Assembly (NCBI RefSeq): GCF_029168945.1
Contig: NC_083602.1
Span: forward strand, 24,787,323 to 24,851,322
Reading direction: 5' to 3'
Length of the DNA stretch: 64,000 bases
From: Cannabis sativa
Lineage: Eukaryota > Streptophyta > Magnoliopsida > Rosales > Cannabaceae
Shown here: in pieces, positions 35,794 to 47,585 of the stretch
Layout of the letters: the number at the start of each line of letters is the position of its first letter
Numbering within the stretch: the first letter of the stretch is position 1
Program-made: the position numbers and the translations under genes
Notes under the pieces: model-generated
What the model was told of the DNA's origin: nothing
What the model saw: only the letters and a program-made list of their open reading frames with translations
The model's database searches: none

Positions 35794-37356
35794 TTAGTCT
35801 CGGTAGAGTTTAATCAAAGAAGACAGTTGCCTGGACATCTCATGCTGGACTTCTTCCATTGCTTCAAGACGATTACGCACATTTTGAAGTTCGGACTTGA
35901 CTTCCAGGAGTTCTGCTGCAGCAGAACCTGAACTTGCAGTAGCAGAAGCAGCAGCAGCACCAGCCTTTGGCCGTTTTTGAAACACACCATCAAAGTATTC
36001 AGAGGGCTGGAATGTAGGTCCACTGATGGGAGGCTCAAGTGTTTCATGTGATTGGGCCACATTCTTCTGAGAAGATAAAACCTTATAAATTAGATTTGGA
36101 AACACAAGTTTAAAGGTTGGCTTTTTACCTCTTCGGAAGGAGACAATCTGGTTAAGAATGTGTGAGGCCAAATCAATGGAAGTTCCAGAAGTGATGCGGT
36201 ATAGGAGTGAAGCCACATCTTGAGATACCACGGTCTTGTTAGAATTTGGAACCCAATTGCTTAAGGCAAACCGCATAAGAGAAGCATGAGCAAAAGTGAG
36301 GTGAGTGATTCGAAGACTCTCCCCTGGTTTCAATTCTGAACGAGCACCCGTGAGTTCAGAGTGCATCAACTCACGATCCATGGACATCACTGCATTGGAG
36401 ACATTCTCGGGCAACTGCAAAGCTTGAGCAATATCCTTTTCAGAAAAAGAGAACCAATGCCCCCTAACATAAACTCTTCGATAAAGTCTAGAATTCTCAT
36501 CAAGGAAATCATCAGTGAGATTAGCATAAAAATCCTTAACTATGTTTGCAATGTATCCAATGAATCCAGTAAGAGTGTTTTCCCATTGATGAAATTGAAT
36601 GAACTTTACAATACCATAAACACGATGAGCATGCAAATCATAGTTCCTCTCACTTTCAAACTTACGGTTTGCATATAAATTCCAGTCACGCTCATTGTCT
36701 CGATAATAAAAATGAGGACAGCCAGAAAGAGAGGAAGGGATATTACCAGATGAAGGTTCTTCCAAGGGCTGCTTGCCTTTGGCAGCAGCAGAGGCCTTTG
36801 CTACAGAAGCAGATTTTGGACGAGGAAGCTCTGGCTCGAGTTCTGTGTCCTCACTGTCCTTCTCAGAGTGAAGTGAGACTGATTTGTCTGAAGAAACTTC
36901 CATTGGATCCTCTTCTTCTGAACTGGAACTTGATGAGGCCGAGGGTGGATTAGTCTTGAGTTTCTTCTTGGCTGGAGGGACGGTCTTCTCACGAGATTGA
37001 GAGGCTCGAAGTACCTTCTCAGCAGAGGCTTGCTGGGCTTGAGTTCGAGTAGAAGGGCCTGTTGGAGTGGAGCCAGGCATTGATGCAGCAGGAGGAGGAA
37101 CTGCCAATGGAGGAGGAGATTCCTTTGACGATTCAGAAGAAGAAGTCCAGGTGCGAATGGGTCTTACCGATTTGCGAGCAACTTGCTTGGGTGGACGTTT
37201 TGGCTTCTCGGTTTGAGATTCACGCTGGGGAAGCGATGAATCTCCAGGTTTTGCAACAGCAGGAGGATCAACTGAAGCAGCAGGGGGTGCATTGGAAGGA
37301 GTTGCAACGGTTTCTTCTAACTTTTTAGAGTGCCCTAGATTCTTGGTTCTCACCAT
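35794..37356 (-). CDS. extra 3' ORF of unit 1 (plant-transposon-protein-like), 520 aa, intact
   Basis: The first ATG (37,356) opens 520 codons. Residues 1-210 are disordered: Pro/Ala/Ser-rich, with basic patches KPKRPPK (51-57) and AKKKLK (129-134) that could be nuclear signals, and a Ser/Glu/Asp-rich stretch (139-170). Residues 213-440 look folded (CPHFYYRDNERDWNLYANRK, FHQWENTLTGFIGYI, YVRGHWFSF) and resemble the domain annotated in plants as putative plant transposon protein. A heptad-like coiled coil ends the protein (480-520). There is no signal peptide and no clear membrane helix. It lies where Sireviruses keep their env-like gene, on the same strand as gag-pol. Its function is unknown. 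The frame is open in units 1 and 2 and broken in units 3 and 4. Confidence 0.8.
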   Translation of the reverse strand: MVRTKNLGHSKKLEETVATPSNAPPAASVDPPAVAKPGDSSLPQRESQTEKPKRPPKQVARKSVRPIRTWTSSSESSKESPPPLAVPPPAASMPGSTPTGPSTRTQAQQASAEKVLRASQSREKTVPPAKKKLKTNPPSASSSSSSEEEDPMEVSSDKSVSLHSEKDSEDTELEPELPRPKSASVAKASAAAKGKQPLEEPSSGNIPSSLSGCPHFYYRDNERDWNLYANRKFESERNYDLHAHRVYGIVKFIQFHQWENTLTGFIGYIANIVKDFYANLTDDFLDENSRLYRRVYVRGHWFSFSEKDIAQALQLPENVSNAVMSMDRELMHSELTGARSELKPGESLRITHLTFAHASLMRFALSNWVPNSNKTVVSQDVASLLYRITSGTSIDLASHILNQIVSFRRGKKPTFKLVFPNLIYKVLSSQKNVAQSHETLEPPISGPTFQPSEYFDGVFQKRPKAGAAAASATASSGSAAAELLEVKSELQNVRNRLEAMEEVQHEMSRQLSSLIKLYRD

Positions 37357-38512
37357 TTTGGATCTGAAAGAGAAGATGAACAAAGACAATACAAGAAACA
37401 AGAAAGAGAGTTCGGGTAGGTGGTGAATTAAGTGTCAAAGATTGGTTTATATAACCTTGGAATCAAAACAAGAAAAGGAAACCAATTTGAAAATTTAAAT
37501 GGTAACCGCCAGCCCATGAATACATAAAAGGAAACCGCCCACTCCTCAACTCCTTTCCCTTTTTTTTTTTTAAAAAAAAATAAAGGGAAACTAGAATTGC
37601 CAACAATATTTCCAAAAATCAATCTTTCAAGAATAAAGGCACATTACCATATAAAGATTAATCTTTACTTGGAAAAATATCAAAATAAATCAAAGAAGAA
37701 TGAATGTTGATACTTACCATTTAAGCACAAGATTTCCTTAACCCATGAAGCAAGTCACACGCCTCCCTCTTTTTTTATTTATTTTTTATTTTTTATTAAA
37801 ACCGAAAATAAAAAACAATGTGTACAATAAATATATGTGATTCGAAACAAGCAAATAAATCAAAAATCATTGACAATTGACAAAATAAAATACATGTCAT
37901 GCTTTTAAGGAAAATAACTAATTAGTATCTCAGGAACAAATCATACTTAATTGATGTTGAGGAAAAAGATATGCATGTTACTAAAAATTGTGAATCAGGA
38001 TTATCAATTTAATTTTAATAGAGGAGACTTACAAATTTGAACACACTTGTGAGACATAAGTGTGTGCAGTGAAAATAGGATCATTGTCCTTGGCAAGATT
38101 TTTATTTTTGCCTTTTTCAATTTGATCCCGCAACTGGATGCTATCACACCATACTGAAGGTAGCCCTTTTCTATGGTAGTGCATCCTCATCATAGTTGCT
38201 AATTACAATGTTCCAGCTTACTCAAAAGATGACTTTCACACCTCAGTATGGGTAGCTCTATTTCAGCAAGGGGCCTGACAAGACTGAAACAGAAATTGCT
38301 CAACTCGTATAAGTACATTATTTAATCCCGTACACACATGAATAGTAACATGAATCTTTTAACACAACATCACAAAGTATGATAAGAATGAGATCCTAAC
38401 TAATTATAATCCAAAAGCATAAACATGATTTGTCAAAATACAATGATAGGAGATTAAAAGCTAGAGAAGAATCACATAACACTATTGTACAAAAATTATT
38501 GACATGGTAAAA
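37357..38512 (-). other. spacer between pol and extra ORF, unit 1
   Basis: This 1.1-kb stretch is non-coding. On the minus strand it has a TATATAAA box at 37,453-37,446, two strong splice-donor-like GTAAGT sites (38,032 and 37,717), and an acceptor-like pyrimidine tract ending TTTCAG at 37,364, eight bases before the extra ORF's ATG. A T-run/A-run inverted repeat with CCC/GGG ends lies at about 37,556-37,590. The same spacer recurs in units 2 and 3. Confidence 0.6.
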
Positions 38513-41500
38513 TTAAACAATGCAAACTCCCAACGACTTTCTGAGGGAGTCAAAGCGACTTGCATCTAGGGCCTTTGTGAAAATATCAGATAATTGTTTT
38601 TCAGTATCAACATATTCTAATTGCAGTGATTTATTTTCAACAAGTTCCCTGATAAAGTGATGTCTTATATCAATGTGCTTTGTTCTAGAATGTTGAACAG
38701 GATTTTTGGAAATATTTATGGCACTAGTATTATCACAAAAAATAGTCAAAACACCCAATTCAAATCCATAATCAATCAACATTTGTTTCAACCACAATAG
38801 TTGAGTACAACAACTGCCAGCAGCTATGTACTCACTTTCCTGGGAAGAGACAAGGAGATGGAATTCTGTTTCTTGCTATGCCAAGATACTAGATTATTCC
38901 CAAGAAAGAAACACCCTCCACTTGTGCTCTTTCGATCATCAGCATTGCCTGCCCAATCTGCATCACTAAAACAAGCAAGATTAGAATTAGTATCTTTCGA
39001 GTACCAAATTCCATAATCAGGGGTGCTATTAACATATCTAATAATCCTTTTTACAGCTGATACATGAGATTCCATAGGATTACTTTGATATCTAGCACAC
39101 ACTCCCACACTGTAGAAAATATCAAGACGACTAGCAGTTAAATACAAAAGACTTCCAATCATGCTACGATAGAGTGTAGTGTCTACCTTTACTCCATTCT
39201 CATCTTTTGTTAATTTCAGTGTGGTGCTCATTGGAGTACTTACCTGCTTAGCCGATTCAAGGCCAAATTTCTTGACAAGGTTCTTAGCATACTTACTTTG
39301 AGATACAAATGTACCTCCTTCCATTTGTCTCACTTGAAGACCTAAAAAGAAATTAAGCTCACCAACCATGCTCATTTCAAATTCACTTTTCATTTGATCA
39401 ACAAAAACCTGCACTTCATGGTTAGATGTAGAACCAAAAACTATATCATCAACATAAATTTGAGCAATGATAAAATCAGAATTTATATGCTTGATGAAAA
39501 GAGTTTTATCCACACTACCTCTGTGATAGTCATGAGAAAGTAAGAATTGAGTCAACCTTTCATACCAAGCTCGAGGAGCTTGTTTCAGACCATACAAAGC
39601 TTTTTCAAGCTTGTATACATGGTCTGGAAATTGAGGATCTTCGAAACCTTTTGGTTGCTCAACATAAACTTCCTCATTCAAAATACCATTTAGGAAGGCA
39701 AGATTTCACATCCATTTGAAACAATTTAATATTCAAAATGCAAGCAATACACAAAAGTAAACGAATTGATTCTAATCTTGCATCAGGAGCAAAAGTTTCA
39801 TCAAAATCAATACCTTCTACCTGTGTGTACCCTTGTGCCACCAAACGAGCCTTGTTTCTCACAATTGTACCGAACTCATCACTTTTATTTTTAAATAACC
39901 ACTTTGTTCCAATTACATTTATACCTTTTGGTCTTCGGACCAAAATCCATACTTTGTTGCGAACAAATTGGTTGAGTTCCTCTTGCATTGCATTGAGCCA
40001 TTCCTCAAAGGTCATGGCTTCCTTCACATTTTTCGGTTCATATTGAGAAACAAAACAAAGAAAGCTGATTAAATTAACATACCTTCTGCGAGTTACCATG
40101 CTTTCTTCAGGATTTCCAAGAATGAGATCTTTTGGATGATTCAATTTGACTCTGGTGCTTGGTTCTTTCTGAATAGAATCAGTGATGATGTTTGGATGAG
40201 TTAAGATAGACGGTTACGGTTCTCCGGTCTCGGTTGCGGTAAGCAGATTCGTCATTTGCGGCATCGAACCGGGTTCTCCGCCGCATCGTATCCGCTTTTG
40301 CTGCTTCTGGAGGAGCATCCATGAGACTATCTATCTTGGCTTCTGTGGAAAACTCTGAAAAATCTTTAAAATCATCAACAACCACATTAGCTGATTCCAA
40401 AACAGTTTGAGTTCTCATGTTATAAACACGATAAGCTCTACTGTATAAGGAATATCCAATAAACACACCAACATCACTTTTAGCATCAAATTTACCAATA
40501 TGCTCACGATCTCTATAGACATAACACACACATCCAAAAACATGAAAATGACTTACATTGGGGCGCTTACCTTTCCGCATTTCATAAGATGCTTTTGAGG
40601 TACCCGGACAAATAAACACTCTGTTTATTATATAGCAAGCTGTGTTAATAGCTTCAACCCATAAGCGCTTTGTCAATTTCTCGCTATTTAACATCACTCT
40701 TGCCATTTCCTGCAATGTTCGATTCTTCCTCTCAACAACTCCATTTTGTTGAGGAGTTTTGGGAGCTGAAAATTCATGAGTTATACCCGTAGACTTGCAA
40801 AAATCATCATACACGAATTTTCAAACTCCTTACCATGATCACTTCGAATTCGAACAATTTTCCCAATATTACAACCTTTCTCAACTCTTAATCTCAAACA
40901 AAGAGTTTTAAAGGCATCAAAAGTGTCAGACTTTTCTCTTAAGAAATCTACCCAAGTAAAACGAGAGAAATCATCAACACACACAAAGATATATCGTTTA
41001 CCATTCAAACTTTCAACTTGGATTGGACCCATAAGATCCATGTGAAGCAATTCCAATACTTTTGAAGTATTGATATCAGACACAGGCTTGTGAGTGATTT
41101 TTAATTGCTTCCCAAGTTGACACGGTTGACACTTACCAACACTTTCCTTACCAAGCTTGGGAAGTCCTCGAACAATACCTGCATTTGACAATTTTTTCAG
41201 GTTTTTAAAATTTATATGCCCAAGCTTGGCATGCCACGGATCCGTGGTGTTGTTGATAGCCGAATGACAAGTAAACACGGGGGTTAGAGTGTAACAGTTA
41301 TCATTGGATCGAAATCCTTGCAAGATACATTCATTATCATCATTCGAACATAGCAATGATCACTATCAAAAGAAACAGTAAACCCTTGGTCACAAATTTG
41401 ACTGATGCTAAGTAAATTAGCCCTCAGTCCTTCAACTAACATCACATTTTTTAGTCTAGGTAACCCTTCAAAATTTAGAGTTCCCATACCAACAACTTTT

Positions 41501-43388
41501 CCAGATAGGCCATTACCAAAAGTGACTTCTCCACATTGCATAGGCCGAATGTTAGTCAAAAGTCCTTGTCACCGTCATATGTCTAGAACAACCACCGTCA
41601 AAATACCACATTTGAGATACGGCGCTTTATTAGAAAAACCAGCCTAGACAATTCTTTTTCACCCATATTTGTTTCAAACCTTTATGTTTCTTTTGAGATT
41701 TTTCCAAGTTATCAAAATAATTTGTTTTAAACAAATTTTTCAACGTGAAACATTTAGGTCTGATATGTCCTTTTCTACCACAAAAATGACAAGTGGGAAC
41801 AAATCTTTTTACCTGAGATCTTGCTCTTTTCGAAAATCCTGGAGGTTTTGCAGCATCAGAAACAACTCTTGCTGCAACAGTACGTGAAAGCTGTTACGGC
41901 GAGAATTTGTAGCCTCAGAGTGATTCGTTGGAACACTAGATTTTACAAACTTCGTGACTCCAGAACTTTCCATTCCATTTGAACCAAGGCCTGCGAAACC
42001 TCTTTGACCTGCATTCTGAGCTTTTTCAAAAATAGAAGATTCAGGGTTAAGCATTTGAACATTTTTCTTATACTTTTCAAGTTCCTTCTTTAAGAGAGTG
42101 ATTTTTTCATCTTTATCACAAAAACTTGTCTCATACTCTTTTACTTTCAATTCACACAATTCAATCTGATGAGACAATTTTTTATTCAATTTATTCAACT
42201 CTCTATTTTCAGAAGCAACCTGAATCCATTTTTCATACATGACTTTGTATGATTCGCAAGAGACTCTTCACAGATTTCAGACTCATCTGAATCTGATTCC
42301 TCTTGTTCGGTGGTATTATTAAGACATACCAATTTAGCTTTCACCTGTGAATCACACAACACATTAGTCATAACAGAGGTTAGGGCAACATTTTCAACAT
42401 TATCTTCATCACTTTCGGTTTCATCATCACTCCAAGTGACATTGAAACTTTTCTTATTCTTTTTCAAAGTGTTTGCACACTCAGCTTGAATATGCCCAAA
42501 ACCTTCACATTCCCTGCACTGAATTCCCTTTTTGTTAGAGACAGATGGTTTAATAAAACTATTACCTTTTGAACCTTTCGATATGTTCTTTTTATTTCCC
42601 ATCTTTTTCATATATTTCTGAAAATTCTTAGTTAATAAAGCAATCTCATCATCACATTCACTATCAGAATTTTCATTATCAGCAACTTTCAAAGCAAAAC
42701 TTTTACCTTTATCAGCAATGGATTTGGGTTTGTCCTTTTGTTTAATCTGTTGATTTAATTCAAAAGTACGTAAGGAACCCATCAATTCTTCCACCTTCAT
42801 TGTGCTAAAGTCTTTAGCTTCCTCCATTGCCAAAAGTTTAGTATCGAACCTTTCTGGAAGAACTCTAACAATTTTTCTCACAAGAATTGAATCATCAAGC
42901 TTTTCACCAAGAGCAAAATATTCATTAGCAATATCTGATAATTTTTCATAGAATTCAGTTAAAGTTTCATTATCAGACATTCTAAGTTCATCAAATTTAG
43001 TTTGAAGCATGATAAATCTAGATCTTTTCACATCAGAAGTTCCTTCAAACTGAGTTTGAAGGATCTCTCAAGCTTCCTTAGCAGAAACACAAGATGATAT
43101 AAGTTTAATGTAACCCTCACCTACACCATTAAAGATAGCATGCAAGGCTTTGCTATTGTAGGCAGAAAGTTTATCATCTTCAATAGACCATTCCAGTTCA
43201 GATTTTATAGTAGTATTACCTGAAGAATCTGTCTCAACTGGAAGAGACCAACCTGATAGAACCATTCTCCAAGCTTTCTCATCTTGAGATTTGATGAAGG
43301 CCCTCATTCTAACTTTCCAATAAGGATAGTTAGAGTCATTAAGCAACGGTGGTCTAGAAATAGAACTTCCTTCTGCAAAAAATGACAT
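38513..43388 (-). pseudogene. gag-pol of unit 1, multiply frameshifted
   Basis: The ATG at 43,388 (MSFFAEGSS) starts a copia gag. The order is gag, two CCHC knuckles (CRECEGFGHIQAEC and CHFCGRKGHIRPKC), protease, integrase, RT (YVDD box) and RNase H, ending in SLGVCIV at 38,513. The frame is split into about nine pieces (breaks near 43,068, 42,240, 41,810, 41,560, 41,340, 40,800, 40,180, 39,680 and 38,810). A TGA at 43,068-43,070 replaces a Trp codon and is shared with units 2 and 3. Most other breaks fall on CAG or CTG sites where the other units read cleanly, so some may be sequence errors rather than mutations. Confidence 0.88.
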
Positions 43389-43435
43389 TTTAACACAAAA
43401 ACGTTATAGGACCACACTAAGAGTTTAGTGTCCCG

Positions 43436-43447
43436 CTCTGATACCAA
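43436..43447 (-). other. primer-binding site of unit 1 (initiator tRNA-Met)
   Basis: TGGTATCAGAGC on the minus strand is an exact match to the plant initiator tRNA-Met primer site and lies one base inside LTR 2. Equivalent sites occur next to LTR 3 (about 52,500-52,511) and LTR 4 (about 61,889-61,900). Confidence 0.9.
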
Positions 43448-43448
43448 T

Positions 43449-44577
43449 TGAAAAACTGTGTTTTTGCAAATGTCAGTTGTATATAAGAAAATATAAAAAC
43501 TGTAAGCGTTTGCAGCAGCAGAAAGTAATTCTGCTACAGCAAAACTGAACAGTGCGTAATATAAAATATTTGCAGAAAAATAAATAACTTGACACAAGAG
43601 ATTTATACGTGGTATCAGTGTTCTCACGAACACTCCTAGTCCACGGGGCCACGCCCAGAGAATGAAATCAATTAATAAAGTATCAAAATTACAAAGACAA
43701 TTGACTTAAACAAGTTTAGACTCCCTCTAAAGTATTGCCGCAATCCTTTGTAATCCACTTTATGAATCTGACTTCTTGAAACACCTTCAAGCCCGAACTC
43801 CCTTCGTCTTTGAAGTGTGAGTGCTTACTTCCTCCCGAAGTAAGGCTTCAACAAGTCTTCTCCCGAAGACCAAGTGCTTACTTCCTCCCGAAGTAAGGCT
43901 TTATCAAGTCTTCTCCCGAAGACCAATCTCTTGTTCAGTCAAGTAGTTCTTCACAACCTCTAGGATAGAGTAAGAACAGAAATAGAACAACTAGAACCTA
44001 GATGAACAACTAGGCTCTCACAAACAAAGAAACACTCTCTTCTCTCAAAAGATAAATGTAAAAAATGAATAATGGAAGAGGTAATTTGAATGGTTGCTCT
44101 CTAGGCTCTATTTATAGAACATAGAAACCAAAGAGGCAACCACAAGTTCGAATTAGCAGCTGTACAAAAAATTTCCTAAGAAAACACGATCTGCTACATC
44201 AGATTCGGATGCTGACGCAGCAGATCTGACCAGAAACGGGAAACTTGCTAAAATCAGGTCCGATCCTCTATCAATGCTAGATTCCTGCCAAAAGCAGATT
44301 AGATATTCTGATTGTATCAAGATACAATCGAAATTAATAAGGAAAAGGCAATAATCAAAGTTTCCCTAAAAAAGATAACTTTCCAAAAGAGAATTCCTTC
44401 TCTTTTGAGAAGTTTTCAACAAAGGAAAGTTCAGCTGAAAGTGCAACTTTCCAACCAAGGAAAATGGCTACTAAAAACCGAATTTAAAAGGTAAGAAATC
44501 GAAAATGAATGCATAGCAATGTTACCATAAATGGAAAAATTATTTTGTCACCTAACTTGCCAAAAAAAGACTTTACA
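43449..44577 (-). repeat. LTR 2, shared by units 1 and 2
   Basis: This 1,129-bp LTR is the 5' LTR of unit 1 and the 3' LTR of unit 2 at once: the PBS of unit 1 abuts its left end and the PPT of unit 2 abuts its right end. It is nearly identical to LTRs 1, 3 and 4 and has the same TATA box and 53-bp repeats. Confidence 0.93.
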
Positions 44578-44865
44578 ATCTCCCCCTTTGGCACTTTAGA
44601 TGAACAAAATAATTTTTAACATAAAGTACCTGCAAGGCAAAGTTAGCAAGAGCAAAAGATACTACTCCCCCTGAGTAACACAATCGAATATCACAAAGAA
44701 ACCAAAAAACATGCTAACTTTAAAAGATATGTTCACAAGTACTAACCAACCACAACTCCCCCTGGAAAATAAATATCTCTCCCCCTTTTTGTTTATCGGA
44801 GTGCCAAAGTAGAAAAAGAAAGAAAAATAGATATAAGTTTAATCAAAAAACAAAGGAGAAACAAC

Positions 44866-46428
44866 TTAGTCTCGGTAGAGTTTAATCAAAGAAGACAGTT
44901 GCCTGGACATCTCATGCTGGACTTCTTCCATTGCTTCAAGACGATTACGCACATTTTGAAGTTCGGACTTGACTTCCAGGAGTTCTGCTGCAGCAGAACC
45001 TGAACTTGCAGCAGCAGAAGCAGCGGCGGCACCGGCCTTTGGCCGTTTTTGAAACACAAGATCAAAGTATTCGCAGGGCCGGAATGTAGGTCCACCGATG
45101 GGAGGCTCAAGTGTTTCATGTGATTGGGCCACATTCTTCTGAGAAGATAAAACCTTATAAATTAGATTTGGAAACACAAGTTTAAAGGTTGGCTTTTTAC
45201 CTCTTCGGAAGGAGACAATCTGGTTAAGAATGTGTGAGGCCAAATCAATGGAAGTTCCAGAAGTGATGCGGTATAGGAGTGAAGCCACATCTTGAGATAC
45301 CACGGTCTTGTTAGAATTTGGAACCCAATTGCTTAAGGCAAACCGCATAAGAGAAGCATGAGCAAAAGTGAGGTGAGTGATTCGAAGACTCTCCCCTGGT
45401 ATCAATTCTGAACGAGCACCCGTGAGTTCAGAGTGCATCAACTCACGATCCATGGACATCACTGCATTGGAGACATTCTCGGGCAACTGCAAAGCTTGAG
45501 CAATATCCTTTTCAGAAAAAGAGAACCAATGCCCCCTAACATAAACTCTTCGATAAAGTCTAGAATTCTCATCAAGGAAATCATCAGTGAGATTAGCATA
45601 AAAATCCTTAACTATGTTTGCAATGTATCCAATGAATCCAGTAAGAGTGTTTTCCCATTGATGAAATTGAATGAACTTTACAATACCATAAACACGATGA
45701 GCATGCAAATCATAGTTCCTCTCACTTTCAAACTTACGGTTTGCATATAAATTCCAGTCACGCTCATTGTCTCGATAATAAAAATGAGGACAGCCAGAAA
45801 GAGAGGAAGGGATATTACCAGATGAAGGTTCTTCCAAGGGCTGCTTGCCTTTGGCAGCAGCAGAGGCCTTTGCTACAGAAGCAGATTTTGGACGAGGAAG
45901 CTCTGGCTCGAGTTCTGTGTCCTCACTGTCCTTCTCAGAGTGAAGTGAGACTGATTTGTCTGAAGAAACTTCCATTGGATCCTCTTCTTCTGAACTGGAA
46001 CTTGATGAGGCCGAGGGTGGATTAGTCTTGAGTTTCTTCTTGGCTGGAGGGACGGTCTTCTCACGAGATTGAGAGGCTCGAAGTACCTTCTCAGCAGAGG
46101 CTTGCTGGGCTTGAGTTCGAGTAGAAGGGCCTGTTGGAGTGGAGCCAGGCATTGATGCAGCAGGAGGAGGAACTGCCAATGGAGGAGGAGATTCCTTTGA
46201 CGATTCAGAAGAAGAAGTCCAGGTGCGAATGGGTCTTACCGATTTGCGAGCAACTTGCTTGGGTGGACGTTTTGGCTTCTCGGTTTGAGATTCACGCTGG
46301 GGAAGCGATGAATCTCCAGGTTTTGCAACAGCAGGAGGATCAACTGAAGCAGCAGGGGGTGCATTGGAAGGAGTTGCAACGGTTTCTTCTAACTTTTTAG
46401 AGTGCCCTAGATTCTTGGTTCTCACCAT
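44866..46428 (-). CDS. extra 3' ORF of unit 2, 520 aa, intact
   Basis: This is the same protein as in unit 1 over the whole 520 codons from the ATG at 46,428. It differs by a few residues: Ile instead of Lys in SELIPGESL, and a cluster of changes near residue 450 (GGPTFRPCEYFDLVF). The cluster coincides with CAG/CTG-to-CGG/CCG differences and may be a consensus problem. The Lys/Ile change is a plain A/T difference, also found in unit 4. Confidence 0.8.
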   Translation of the reverse strand: MVRTKNLGHSKKLEETVATPSNAPPAASVDPPAVAKPGDSSLPQRESQTEKPKRPPKQVARKSVRPIRTWTSSSESSKESPPPLAVPPPAASMPGSTPTGPSTRTQAQQASAEKVLRASQSREKTVPPAKKKLKTNPPSASSSSSSEEEDPMEVSSDKSVSLHSEKDSEDTELEPELPRPKSASVAKASAAAKGKQPLEEPSSGNIPSSLSGCPHFYYRDNERDWNLYANRKFESERNYDLHAHRVYGIVKFIQFHQWENTLTGFIGYIANIVKDFYANLTDDFLDENSRLYRRVYVRGHWFSFSEKDIAQALQLPENVSNAVMSMDRELMHSELTGARSELIPGESLRITHLTFAHASLMRFALSNWVPNSNKTVVSQDVASLLYRITSGTSIDLASHILNQIVSFRRGKKPTFKLVFPNLIYKVLSSQKNVAQSHETLEPPIGGPTFRPCEYFDLVFQKRPKAGAAAASAAASSGSAAAELLEVKSELQNVRNRLEAMEEVQHEMSRQLSSLIKLYRD

Positions 46429-47585
46429 TTTGGATCTGAAAGAGAAGATGAACAAAGACAATACAAGAAACAAGAAAGAGAGTTCGGGTAGGTGGTGAAT
46501 TAAGTGTCAAAGATTGGTTTATATAACCTTGGAATCAAAACAAGAAAAGGAAACCAATTTGAAAATTTAAATGGTAACCGCCAGCCCATGAATACATAAA
46601 AGGAAACCGCCCACTCCTCAACTCCTTTCCCTTTTTTTTTTTTAAAAAAAAATAAAGGGAAACTAGAATTGCCAACAATATTTCCAAAAATCAATCTTTC
46701 AAGAATAAAGGCACATTACCATATAAAGATTAATCTTTACTTGGAAAAATATCAAAATAAATCAAAGAAGAATGAATGTTGATACTTACCATTTAAGCAC
46801 AAGATTTCCTTAACCCATGAAGCAAGTCACACGCCTCCCTCTTTTTTTATTTATTTTTTATTTTTTATTAAAACCGAAAATAAAAAACAATGTGTACAAT
46901 AAATATATGTGATTCGAAACAAGCAAATAAATCAAAAATCATTGACAATTGACAAAATAAAATACATGTCATGCTTTTAAGGAAAATAACTAATTAGTAT
47001 CTCAGGAACAAATCATACTTAATTGATGTTGAGGAAAAAGATATGCATGTTACTAAAAATTGTGAATCAGGATTATCAATTTAATTTTAATAGAGGAGAC
47101 TTACAAATTTGAACACACTTGTGAGACATAAGTGTGTGCAGTGAAAATAGGATCATTGTCCTTGGCAAGATTTTTATTTTTGCCTTTTTCAATTTGATCC
47201 CGCAACTGGATGCTATCACACCATACTGAAGGTAGCCCTTTTCTATGGTAGTGCATCCTCATCATAGTTGCTAATTACAATGTTCCAGCTTACTCAAAAG
47301 ATGACTTTCACACCTCAGTATGGGTAGCTCTATTTCAGCAAGGGGCCTGACAAGACTGAAACAGAAATTGCTCAACTCTGTATAAGTACATTATTTAATC
47401 CCAGACACACATGAATAGTAACATGAATCTTTTAACACAACATCACAAAGTATGATAAGAATGAGATCCTAACTAATTATAATCCAAAAGCATAAACATG
47501 ATTTGTCAAAATACAATGATAGGAGATTAAAAGCTAGAGAAGAATCACATAACACTATTGTACAAAAATTATTGACATGGTAAAA
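46429..47585 (-). other. spacer between pol and extra ORF, unit 2
   Basis: This is the copy of the unit 1 spacer, with the same TATATAAA box (about 46,525-46,518), donor-like and acceptor-like sites, and T/A-run inverted repeat. Confidence 0.55.

Noticed and set aside
35794..37356. The 520-codon ORF as an independent host gene.
   Set aside because: It recurs at the same place in every unit between pol and the 3' LTR, so it belongs to the element. Capture from a host long ago remains possible.
35794..37401. A hydrophobic N-terminal extension (MFLVLSLFIFSF) as signal peptide of an envelope-like protein.
   Set aside because: That extension would start at a TTG codon (37,401). The first ATG is at 37,356, and the upstream text is better read as a CT-rich leader or splice-acceptor tract.
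39738..40046. Plus-strand frames recurring in each array unit (also near 48,808 and 57,873).
   Set aside because: They are antisense shadows of the reverse-transcriptase frame, and their conservation follows from the repeats.
43436..43447. TGGTATCAGAGC as part of a tRNA gene.
   Set aside because: It is the tRNA-complementary primer site next to an LTR. No cloverleaf surrounds it.
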